From assembly GCA_003427395.1 (NCBI GenBank), contig BFEA01000187.1:225774-264563 (forward strand): a stretch of DNA of 38,790 nucleotides, read 5' to 3'. The position numbers and the translations under genes are program-made. The notes beneath the pieces are model-generated. The model worked only from the letters and a program-made list of their open reading frames with translations, was not told the DNA's origin and did not search any database. This stretch comes from Chara braunii (taxonomy: Eukaryota; Streptophyta; Charophyceae; Charales; Characeae). Of this stretch, positions 30,680-38,790 are shown in pieces. The stretch's first letter is position 1. Each line of letters begins with the position of its first letter.

Positions 30680-31266
30680 CAGGGTTACCTGACCGAACGT
30701 TCGGGGGCCCCCGGGCTGGCCCCCGAACGTTCGGGCGTTCGGGGTTCGGGGGGCGAACACCTCCAGGTTCGGCCCCCGCCAAAAACTATTTCGGGGCATA
30801 ACAATAAGTTTTTTTTTCTGAATTTTTTTTTATGAGTTCTCTATGATGTAACCTACACGCCTATAAGTTTTGAAGTCATTCTGCTAATCCAACAAAACAT
30901 TAAAAAGCTTCAAAGATGGGGGTGTCAAAACGTGCTTGCCCACTTATTATTTTGTTTTTTTTCACTTTTAGCTTTTTGTTTTCACTTTATTTCGGGTCCT
31001 AAATAATTTTATTATTTTTTAATTTTTTTTTTAAGGAGTTATTAATTATGTAAACTACATATTTGTAAATGTTCAGAGCATTTGTCAATGCCAAAAAAGA
31101 ATTAAAAATCGGCAAAGATGGCCGTGTCGAAAAGGTGCTGGCGGGTGTTTGAATTTTTTTTTCCGGTCCGCGTTCGATTCGAACGGTCGAACGCCCCCGA
31201 AGGGGTCCCGTACGTCCGGGCGTTCGGGTTCGGGCGTTCGACCTGTCCCGAACACCGGTAACCCTG
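30680..31266. mobile_element. Non-autonomous DNA transposon with CAGGGTTACC ends (587 bp)
   Basis: The left terminus CAGGGTTACC (30680-30689) and right terminus GGTAACCCTG (31257-31266) are perfect inverted repeats. Just inside each are dense GTTCGGGC and GAACGCCC words (30695-30770 and 31165-31250); the interior is AT-rich without coding sequence. It is flanked by (TA)n on both sides, so TATATATA against TATATATG could be an 8-bp target duplication but is not informative. The CAGGG start and 8-bp possibility would suit a hAT-type MITE. Confidence 0.75.
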
Positions 31267-31279
31267 TATATATGTATAT

Positions 31280-31320
31280 ATATATATATATATAGATAGA
31301 TAGATAGATAGATAGATATA
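31280..31320. repeat. (TA)n and (GATA)n microsatellite
   Basis: A TA dinucleotide run followed by several GATA units, between two short elements. Confidence 0.9.
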
Positions 31321-31321
31321 C

Positions 31322-31598
31322 TAGGCTACTAGAGTGGCCCAGGGTCACTTGCCCGACCGGGCCAAGAAACCTAAAAAAAAAAAATAAAAAAAATTGTTTA
31401 TTTTATTTTTTATTTCAAATTTGGTAAAGAATTTCGACGTGACCTTAAGGCAAAAGTTGTTCAGCTTATTTTCTACATAACATAGTTTGCTTTTCGGATT
31501 TTTTGGAGGGTTTTTTTTTTTTTTTTTTTTGNTGGGAACTTCTCTGGTCCTTGCACGGGCTGGCCACCCGGGACCCGAACGGCCCGACTGGTAGCCTA
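31322..31598. mobile_element. Short element with TAGGCTAC ends (277 bp)
   Basis: TAGGCTAC (31322-31329) faces GTAGCCTA (31591-31598). Inside each end are GC-rich words (GGCCCAGGG, GCCCGACCGGGCC on the left; GGGACCCGAACGGCCCG on the right), and the centre is AT-rich with A and T homopolymers and an N at 31532. The architecture is the same as the neighbouring CAGGGTTACC element but the termini differ. No protein is encoded. Confidence 0.6.
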
Positions 31599-31668
31599 TC
31601 ATATAAATGTACATATATATATATATTTAGGGGTTGGGGGAGTCCGGGGGGCATTGCTTATCAAACGA

Positions 31669-31990
31669 CCATTTCGTCAAAATTGATATTTTTTATTTTT
31701 TGAACAAAATTGAAATCGAGTTTTTTGGCTGAAAACTCGTCAAAATTTGTTGTTCCCGAGTGTAAAACGCTGAATTCCCTGGCTGTACATGGACCTATCT
31801 TGAGACCAGGCACCTTAAGGCAGGACTGCCTAAAGGTACCTGGTCTCAAGCTAGGTCCATGTACAGCCAGGAGGTCGAGCATTTTACAAACGTTGGACCC
31901 TCATGAACAACACTTTTGACGAGTTTTCAGCCAAAAAACTCGGTTTCAATTTCGTTTAAAAAATAAAAGATGTCCATTTTGACGAAATGG
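31669..31990. mobile_element. Foldback element copy B (322 bp, complete)
   Basis: The outer arms of about 80 bp start CCATTTCGTCAAAATTGA and end GACGAAATGG; they include TTTTTGGCTGAAAACTCGTC on the left facing GACGAGTTTTCAGCCAAAAA on the right. Inside is a second, almost perfect palindrome of about 90 bp centred on GGCAGGACTGCC, with CTGGCTGTACATGGACCTA facing AGGTCCATGTACAGCCAG. Copy A (25312-25575) lacks about 58 bp of the right inner arm. No coding sequence. Confidence 0.85.
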
Positions 31991-32002
31991 CAGTTATCAC
32001 TC

Positions 32003-32090
32003 CTAAACATACATACACACACACAAACACACACACCCCACACACAAACACCCCCCCCTACACACACGTCCGACACATACCACACACATA
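32003..32090. repeat. CA-rich degenerate microsatellite
   Basis: Interrupted CA, CACC and ACAC units. The open frames over it (His/Thr/Pro-rich or Cys/Val-rich) are repeat artefacts. Confidence 0.8.
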
Positions 32091-32119
32091 CAAGGATGCG
32101 CACGACAGACCCCTAATTT

Positions 32120-32216
32120 GCGCTCGGCCGAACATGTTCGGTTCCTGCTCGGTCGAGCGTCTGAACGTGTTCGGCCGCTCGGTGGGGCGTCGAATATGCT
32201 CGGCATGCTACGCAGC
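32120..32216. repeat. GTTCGG motif patch
   Basis: Words such as CCGAACATGTTCGG, GTGTTCGGCCG and GCTCGG occur in dense inverted pairs, followed by ATGCTACGCAGC, which is shared with 28804-28815. It is probably one end of a short element related to that at 28490-28815. It lies about 480 bp upstream of the cysteine synthase start codon. Confidence 0.5.
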
Positions 32217-32699
32217 ATACAACTGAAATTAATCACTAATCGGAGCAAAATGTCATCTATATGTCATTTAACGTTTCTTGATGTTTGTGTTTTCATTCGT
32301 GAAATTTTATTACATTATTTAAACTTGTTTGCCTGTATGTGATATTAATCGACTTATCTTTTTTCTCCCATCTTGATGACTTGTTCAATGGCAGGTTTCC
32401 ATGCAGCTGCTGGTTGCTGGATGAACAGACACAGCTTGAAAAAGATACTCTCTTGAAATATATTTGTTTGTTTTGAGAGGTTTCTGTAGGCAGCTAAAAG
32501 AGTTCCACTTTCTTAGCACATCTTCACACGAGCACATGCTTGCATGTAAGTGATCGTGTACAACCACTTCAATCGATGAGGAACGAGTCTGACCATTGGA
32601 TGTATCAAATCATCCAGATGTGATCGCCACCATCAAATTATTGTCATTATCATACATATCATTTTCATTCATTGTGGTCATCGTCATCATCACGAAAGA
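32217..32699 (+). promoter_or_regulatory. Upstream region of the cysteine synthase gene
   Basis: AT-rich DNA with no other gene. The frame of the chosen ATG is closed by a TGA at 32577-32579, with no other in-frame ATG between it and 32700. The start context is A at -3 and G at +4, a good eukaryotic context. No certain TATA box or transcription start could be fixed. An untranslated first exon further upstream cannot be excluded. Confidence 0.45.
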
Positions 32700-35600
32700 A
32701 TGGCGGATGCCGCAGAGTCAAAAAGTGACAGACGTCATTCCAAATTGCAAGAACAAAATCGTATTTCCAAGTCAGTGGTGGACCTAATTAGCGCGACACC
32801 TCTTGTATATTTGAAGACCATCGGACAAGGATGTGCTGGACGGATAGTGGCAAAGATAGAGACCTTTCTACCCTGTTGCAGTGTCAAGGATAGAATTGGC
32901 TTTAGGTAAGATCTCTCCCCCAGCCTCCCCCTAACCTCTCCTTCCACCTCCTAAATGACCTCACCCCCTGCCTTCCCCTATTCCCCTATTTTCCTATGAC
33001 ATTCACAAGTTGTTAACGACGTCGTGAAATTTCGGAATGAAGGATTATGAAGTCTGTTAGCAGAGGTTTAAAATCACTCAATTGACCTGAAAACACTTCA
33101 GGCCATTTATGAAGTTTCAGGTGGTTTGGGGGTCTTTTTTTTTCTTTTTCTTTTTTTTTTTGCCTGTTTTTCTTTTGGTTCAACGTTGTTGTGTGCCGTT
33201 TCAAATCATCTCAAGAGTTTCAAGTGGGGAGACTTGAAACTCTAAAATGACCTGGAGTTGCTAAAGTTTCTGAAAGCGGTTTCAGGTCCTCTCATCCAAA
33301 TGGTTAAATGAGGCAGCCTAAAACCGTTTTCAAAAGTTTCAACCACTTCATGTTATTTCATGAGTTTTAAGTGACGAGACCTGAAACCTTTGAAATAACC
33401 TGAAGTGGCTGAAGCTTCTGAAAGTGGTTTCATGTCACTCATTCCAAATGGTTGGATGATAGCATCTAAAACTGCTTTCATATTTTCTGCCACTTCAGGT
33501 GATTTCACGAGTTTCAGGAGGGGTGACATGAAACCTCTGAAATGATTTGAACTGGTTGAAGCTTCTGATAGCGGTTTCAGGTCCCCCCACCCAAATGGTT
33601 AGATGAGGGCATCTGAAATCGGTTGCATATATTCAGGAACTTGTAATCTCATGAGTTTCAGATAGGGAGACATGAAACCTCTAAAATGACCTGAAGTGGT
33701 CGAAGCTTCTGAAAGCGGCTCCAGGTCTGCTCATCCAAATGCTTGGATGGGGGGACCTGAAACCGCTTTCAAAGGCTTTAGCCAATTTATGCCATTTCAA
33801 GAATTTCAGGTGGAGATCTGAAACGTCTAAAATGACCTGAAGTGGCTAAAACTTTTGAAAGCGGTTTCTCGTGCGCCCATCGAAGTACCTAACGCTCGCG
33901 TGAGCTGCTGAAAATGATATGAAAATGGAGACATATGTTAACCTTCTCTCATGACATTATGAAATGTAAAAGTCGGTCTCACATAACACTGTCCCATGAG
34001 ATACGTCATAAATTTGGTGGACCCAGGTGGGTACTCACTAGTCGGTTGGGTGGCTGGTTCAGATGCGGCCCGTGCGACCCAAAGAAACTGTGTTGTGTGA
34101 CACTACGAAGCGTGAGAAAAATCACGCTGCATCTCCAGATTCTGTTCTTCTGTATCCAGCTGCTTTCACGACCATAGCGTTGTTTCTCTTGTTTTTTGTT
34201 TTTTGGTTTCATGGTTGCTTTTTTTTTTCCACGGCCATGATGACCGCAGGGCAATAATGCCCTCAAGGACGGTGCACTCTCACACCTTCTCCAGATTTTG
34301 TGTCCACCTGCTTTCACGACCATAGCGCGTCATTTTTTTTATTTTATTTTTTTTCCCATGTGAGGCCTAGACGTCTCCGGCGTGGCCTAGACATCTTGGT
34401 CGTGGCCCAGCCACAGGTGTGGCCTAGACATCTTCAGCCGTGGCCCAGCCACAGGCGTGGCCTAGACATCTTGGCCGTGGGCCAGCCACAGGCATGGCCT
34501 AGACATCTTGGCCGTGGCCCAGCCATGGGCATGGCCTAGACATGTCTACCATGGCCCATCCACGGGCGTGGCCTAGACATCTCGGCCGCGGCCCAGCCAC
34601 GGGGGTGGCCTGGACATCTCTGCGTGGCCTGGCCACAAAATGAAAACAAAAACAAAAAAAAGAAGCACCCCCCCGGGAAAAAAAAAAAACAAAAAAAAAA
34701 CCCAAGAAAAAAGGAACACTCAATACACTTAGCACAAAATGTGAGACTTTACTCTCGAGGAGGATATAATGTGCCAGATCAAAAAGAAGGTTGCACATGT
34801 GCAACCAGCATCGCCCTTCTGTCTTGTCCACTCAGGCAATGATGCTATCTCACTCTCAGCCTCAACTCTGAATACTACGAAATCGTCAGATGGTCACCAA
34901 CCTACTTCCTCCTTCCTCAGATCATCCGGGTCGTGAGAACGTACAAAGTTATCCTCCTAGCCGTTCCACAATGGTAATCCTCCCAGCCGTTCTGCAATGG
35001 TCGTTAAAGAACCCCTCCACCCCCCGGCCCAAAAAAAAAAAAAAAGCAACAACACTGTGGTCATGAAAGCACCTGGATACAGTATCTGTAGAACGTCTGA
35101 GACTGTGCCCTCCGGGAGGGTGTCATAGCCTGAAAAAAAAAAAAAAACGAAAAAAAAGACACAACAACCCTATGGTCATGAAAGCAGCTGAAAACAGAAG
35201 AACAGAACGTGTGAGATTGCAGCCTCCGGGAGGGCGTTATAGCCCCATGTTTTTTTTGCCTTTCCCCATGTTTTTTTTGCCTTCCCCCATGTTTCTTTTG
35301 CCTTTCCAAACTCAGCCGCGACACACTTGCCAACAGACTGATGTTTTTGCTCATTCCGAACTCAAAGTGTGACTCCTGAGCAGTTTTCTTTTTTTATTTT
35401 TCTGCCCCCTTGTGTAGTGAACCATATGATGTGACATGCTACTTTGTGCTCCAGCATGATTGCAGATGCAGAGAAACAAGGCCTGATCAAGCCTGGCAAA
35501 ACTGTCCTCGTTGAGCCGACAAGCGGCAATACTGGAATCGCATTGGCGTTTGCAGCAGCTGCCAAGAACTACAGGCTGATACTCACAATGCCAGTATCCA

Positions 35601-36274
35601 TGAGTTTTGAGAGGCGGTGCCTTCTGCGATCCTTTGGTGCCGAGATCGTTCTGACTGATCCAATGAAGGGAATACCGGGATCCGTGGCCAAAGCGCAGCA
35701 ACTGGTGCAGACCATGCCAGAAGCCTACATGTTGCAGCAGTTTGAGAACCCCTCAAATTGGGAGGCCCATTACATGACAACAGGGCCCGAGATATGGCGA
35801 GACACGGCGGGAACTGTGGATGGTGTGGTCATCGGAGTTGGGACCGGGGGGACAATCACGGGAGTCGGCAAGTACTTGAAGAAAGAGAATCCAAACATAA
35901 AGATATACGCCGTCGAGCCCGAGGAAAGTCCTGTGTTGTCAGGAGGAAAAGCAGGTCCACACAAAATCCAGGGAATCGGAGCTGGGTTCGTTCCCAAGGT
36001 ACTGGATATGTCAGTTGTTGATGAAGTGATCCTCGTGCACAGCGATGATGCCATAAGGATGGGGCAGACTTTGGCACTGAAAGAAGGAATACTCGTAGGA
36101 ATCTCTTCGGGTGCAGCCGTCGTTGCTGCTCTTCAAGTCGCAAAGCGTCCAGAGATGGCTGGGAAGCTCATTGTGGCAATCCTACCAAGCTCAGGAGAGA
36201 GGTATATCTCCACCTCTCTTTTCAAAGACGCACGGTCAGAAATGGAGAAGTTGCAGATCAGACGTCCAATGTGA
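32700..36274 (+). CDS. OASTL: Cysteine synthase (O-acetylserine (thiol)lyase), exons 32700-32905 and 35455-36274
   Basis: This PLP enzyme makes cysteine from O-acetylserine and sulfide. The join gives 342 codons including the TGA (341 residues). The intron has GT (32906) and AG (35453-35454) borders and splits a Ser codon (AG|C), restoring the conserved IGFSMI stretch. Visible motifs: SVKDR with the PLP lysine K63; PTSGNTG substrate loop at 90-96; GTGGT phosphate loop at 198-202; [20 protein letters not shown] at 226-245, including part of the region that contacts serine acetyltransferase; GISSGAA at 284-290. Thr in SGNTG favours cysteine synthase over beta-cyanoalanine synthase, which usually has Met there. 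Length and lack of a transit peptide suggest a cytosolic form. Odd points: ISATPLV instead of the near-invariant IGNTPLV, and a C-terminal [11 protein letters not shown] tail more like beta-cyanoalanine synthases. Confidence 0.93.
33060..33880. repeat. Tandem repeat of about 146 bp, five to six copies
   Basis: The phrase TGACCTGAAGTGGCTGAAGC and its variants start at 33248, 33396, 33543, 33687 and 33833, with spacings of 148, 147, 144 and 146 bp. Each unit also contains a GAAAGCGGTTTCAGGTC-like word, a CCAAATGGTTGGATGA-like word and a TTTCATGAGTTTCA-like word. A partial, T-rich interrupted copy precedes at about 33083. The array lies wholly inside the intron. Confidence 0.85.
34106..34332. 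repeat. Foldback left arm in the intron (two tandem subunits)
   Basis: Two related subunits each end in C(A/C)(G/C)CTGCTTTCACGACCATAG (about 34155 and 34304), preceded by a CTC(A/C)(C/A)ACC/TTCTCCAGATT-type word. They are inverted relative to two subunits at 35045-35250. Together they could form a stem enclosing the minisatellite. Confidence 0.7.
34383..34634. repeat. 37-38-bp minisatellite, about seven copies
   Basis: The word GGCCTAGACATCT begins at 34383, 34421, 34459, 34496, 34533, 34570 and 34607 (last copy GGCCTGGACATCT), alternating with CCGTGGCCCAGCCAC. The unit is GC-rich in an otherwise AT-rich intron. A partial copy lies at 34364. Confidence 0.9.
35045..35250. repeat. Foldback right arm in the intron (two tandem subunits)
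   Basis: Two subunits carry TATGGTCATGAAAGCAGCTG (or its GTGGTCATGAAAGCACCTGG variant) and CCTCCGGGAGGG(C/T)GT(T/C)ATAGCC. These are the reverse complement of the left-arm words, at about 35050 and 35172. The GGGAGGGCGTTATAG end also pairs with the GGGCAATAATGCCCTC stretch of the left arm. Confidence 0.7.
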
Positions 36275-36907
36275 AGCGCTCCGTTGAATCCAGCAAAGTC
36301 GCCCTGTTTTCGTTTGTGAGGCATCTTCCAGAATGCAAGCTTCAGTATGAGCCCAGGAGGCACTACCCATAATTCCTGCTCCATCTACTCCAAGTTCATA
36401 TGAACCTGGTCTTCTCATAGCACACAAGGAGCACATGTGGGGTCCATTCTGACTTCCGGCAAAGAATAGCATCAGGTCAAGCCAGTCTCAGCATCCTGAG
36501 TTCCGAAAAAAGAAGACACAGAGAGGGGGGGAATGGTTTTAGCTGGTCGCGGGCTTCTTCACCTGCATTCTCAAGTGGAGTATCGGCATCAGAGAGAGTT
36601 TTTTTTTGAGAAAAGTAGGGTGCGCAACACGTTCCACCCATGGTAGATCGTCATGCTCTAAAGAATATGAATGTCATGTAAGGGTTTAATGAGGGTTTAG
36701 GGCTTAAAGGGTGCCAAGGGCCGGACAGGGAAACACTTAGTAGGGGGGCTGCGGTACAGGGCTGGGTTCATAAATAGAAGGGGCTCCTAGATGGGTTGGG
36801 TGTTACTAGCAGCTCCATGGGACAATCAGAGCCCCAGGTAGTAAACAGAAATGATCCCAGCCACAGAAACAACAGACAACAATCCCCGTGATCCATGATA
36901 TTTTAAA
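36275..36907. other. Downstream of cysteine synthase: presumed 3' UTR and spacer
   Basis: No gene recognised. No clear AATAAA signal was seen in the first 300 bp. A single telomere-like word (GGGTTTAGGG) at about 36691 is not repeated. Confidence 0.5.
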
Positions 36908-37054
36908 TGGGATGCTGGACCCAGTTTTCAGCAGGTGCCACTTCCCACCAATAGATGGAGCAGCCCAATAGATATGACCTCTTTTTTTTTTTTAAACAAA
37001 GCTCCATCTATTGGTGGGCAGCAACACCTGCTGGAAACCGGGTCCAGCATCCCA
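36908..37054. repeat. Long inverted repeat, 54-bp arms, 39-bp loop
   Basis: The left arm 36908-36961 (TGGGATGCTGGACCCAGTTT ... CACCAATAGATGGAGC) and right arm 37001-37054 are reverse complements with only a few mismatches. The loop contains a T run. A further partial copy of the arm (GGGAACCGGGCCCAGCGTCC) follows at about 37090, so the element family has at least one more trace here. It is probably a small foldback element. Confidence 0.85.
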
Positions 37055-37569
37055 TAGATACAACCATATCCTCACAAAATGGCACGCACTGGGAACCGGG
37101 CCCAGCGTCCCATAACGAGTACATTCAGAAAACTCATCAGGAAATTTCATGAAAATGAGACTAGGAACCTACTAGAAAAATCCAATTGGCCTAAGGATAG
37201 AATTTTGAAAATTAAAGTAGCGGGGCCATTACCCGGTGTTGGCTCAGAGAATTGGGGCTACTTCAGACCTGTCTATCACAGCATCATGATGCAGAAACGA
37301 CTCAGAAGAATCCTCCATCAATCCACTTTACCTCCCTCCGGCAAGACTGACTGCAGCGGAGCCACCATCTCTGCTGCTGCTATACCATACTCCCATCTTA
37401 CCAGCTAGCCCCCTCACTGGTAGGACGCGTGATAACCCCCCATCTTCTCCCACTCTCCTTATTCTTTTTTCAAAAAATTAAAAAGGAAAGTTAGAGAAAC
37501 GAAAATCAGAATTAAACCACCATCAATCCAAACCAAACCCACACTACAGGTGAGAAACCGTCACTCAAG
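37055..37569. other. Unassigned interval
   Basis: The open frame 37079-37408 on the plus strand (109 codons) begins within the repeat-arm copy and has no motif I can name. I see no other gene. Confidence 0.45.
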
Positions 37570-38505
37570 CTTTCAGTCCTCGTACCGGAAGTCGCCAGTT
37601 CTCACACCCCCCTTGCTAGGGTTACAAGGCAACACAAGCTGCCCCAGCACCGAACTGACTGTTTTCTGACGGACAGGAAGCGTCTTCCTCCCTCGACACT
37701 TCCTTAGCTGCCAAACCCCCTACCGGGTTACAGGGTCACTGCCCCAGATTCAGCTACGTTGAAAGAGGTGGTTATGCCTTCCACCCTCGGCAAGCTCCAA
37801 TGGCCTCAAGCTCCTCCCATGGTCACAGAGCCACTGCACCAGCACCGGCCACTGTCGCCCCACCCCGTCCTTCTAATAGACTTACCACCCTGAGCCACCC
37901 TTCCCCTCCTGCATGAGCCCACCCAAAATTTCTTCCAAGCCATGCTTCCGATTTCACTCTCCATTTGAAAAAACAGGAGGAGGAAACCACTAACACTCCA
38001 ACTCTTACCTTCACCGCCGATGAAGGACACGCCGATCCAGCTTTCAGTCCTCGTACCAGAACTCGTCAGATCTCATACCCCCGTATTAGGGTTACACGGC
38101 AAACCCCCAGTACCTATCTAACTGATTCTGACGGACAGAGAGTGTCTTCCCCCCTCGACACCTCTCTTAACTGCATGGCCCCTCAAAAGGTTACAGGGTC
38201 ACCGCCCCAGCAACAGCAACGTCAGGCGAGATGGTTATGCCTTCCACCCTCGGCATAACTTCAGTGGCCTCAAGCTCCCCCTGGTCACAGAGCGAATGCT
38301 CCAGCACCGGCCAATGTCATGCCACCCCACCCTTCTGGTTAGACTTACCTCTCTAAACCGCTGGTCCCTCTTCTAAGTGAACCCCCCTACTTCCCACCTA
38401 CCCCTAATTCGACCTCCCCCCTTTTAATTTGCAAGACCACAATGACCTCAATTCCGACGATTCTCTTACCACTGCCGGGATGGAGGCTTTACACAGGGGC
38501 TTTCA
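37570..38505. repeat. Tandem duplication, 471-bp period, two copies
   Basis: CTTTCAGTCCTCGTACC starts at 37570 and again at 38041. The phrases TCTGACGGACAG, CCCTCGACAC, GGTTACAGGGTCAC, GGTTATGCCTTCCACCCTCG, AATGGCCTCAAGCTCC-like and GACTTACC follow in the same order in both. Copies differ by many substitutions and small indels, so the duplication is old. No conserved reading frame runs through both. Confidence 0.85.
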
Positions 38506-38790
38506 ACTTTAAAAAAAATAGAGAAAAAAAAAGGGCGCGGTCATGGTTTGAGTATCTACATGCATTTCAAACTGCATTTTTAAATTCCAGTCCCGTGGGG
38601 AGTTTACTATGCAGTGGAAACACCGCTTTGCAGAAAAGTCGCACCGCGGAGTTTGGAACTGCAGTTCAGTCAGGCAGGTGGCCGTTCTTTTTTCTTTTTT
38701 TTTTTTTGAAGGGGGGGTCACTTGCCGCACTTTTTTTTTCTTTTTCGGTCATGCGCCGTGTTTTTTCTGGGTTTTTTTTTTTTTTTCGGT
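38506..38790. other. Right-edge low-complexity sequence
   Basis: A and T homopolymer runs alternate with short unique sequence. Nothing recognisable as a gene. The window ends in a T-rich stretch, similar in composition to its start. Confidence 0.5.

Larger units (their letters stand above)
32906..35454 (+). other. Intron of the cysteine synthase gene (2549 bp)
   Basis: The donor is AG|GTAAGA and the acceptor TGCTCCAG|C; phase 2. A pyrimidine-rich tract lies about 50-70 bp before the acceptor (35387-35410). The intron contains a 146-bp tandem array, a 37-38-bp minisatellite and two inverted arms, all listed separately, so it has grown by repeat accumulation. No additional coding exon is needed, because the two exons join within conserved family sequence with no missing residues. 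Confidence 0.88.

Noticed and set aside
35444-35454. Translation start of the second cysteine synthase exon at TTG 35444 as an independent gene
   Set aside because: The exon lacks the PLP lysine and begins mid-domain. Joining to 32700-32905 restores the conserved sequence with canonical splice sites.
36680-36720. Telomere-like GGGTTTAGGG
   Set aside because: A single occurrence, not a tandem array; no evidence of a telomere or interstitial telomeric repeat.

Overview
The window looks like repeat-dominated nuclear DNA from a streptophyte, either a charophyte alga such as Chara or a land plant. The basis is one intron-containing, plant-type cytosolic cysteine synthase gene, plus decayed eukaryotic transposable elements with plant-type architecture (hAT/DUF659, chromovirus-type Ty3/gypsy, LINE). 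The genus is inference. Draft-assembly marks are visible: single N bases at 1857, 8565 and 31532, and two intact Nextera junction adapters near 30.3-30.5 kb. Only one gene looks functional.

Layout. 1-650: unassigned, with an inverted repeat and a patch of GTTGGAAAC-like motifs. 650-10263: an array of a composite repeat. Each unit runs purine (GGA)n tract, conserved block, (CAAT)n, long hairpin core, second AT-rich hairpin block, then a TTCCGGTAC-like boundary. Unit 1 carries a captured piece of a group II intron reverse transcriptase. Unit 2 is split by a LINE fragment (minus strand, 4530-2372). Unit 3 is split by a small insertion. 10375-10650: a foldback element. 10671-10754: (GA)n. 10868-14010: a decayed hAT transposase on the plus strand. 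14190-17238: a LINE ORF1-like sequence on the minus strand. 18640-26060: one decayed Ty3/gypsy chromovirus on the minus strand (gag, protease, RT, integrase, chromodomain), broken by a 264-bp foldback element in gag and by a 1.6-kb insertion in the RT region. 28.4-32.2 kb: a cluster of short non-autonomous elements whose ends carry dense GC-rich motifs, plus the adapter-bearing misassembly.

32700-36274: the cysteine synthase gene, two coding exons joined by a 2549-bp phase-2 intron. The intron is filled with a ~146-bp tandem repeat, a 37-38-bp minisatellite and a foldback structure. 36275-38790: no gene recognised; a 54-bp inverted repeat and a 471-bp tandem duplication.

The genes do not form a pathway. 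The cysteine synthase is the host gene, and nearly everything else is nested mobile or tandem repeat sequence. The most unusual structures are the composite purine/hairpin array with a captured organellar-type RT fragment, and the family of short elements with motif-dense ends.
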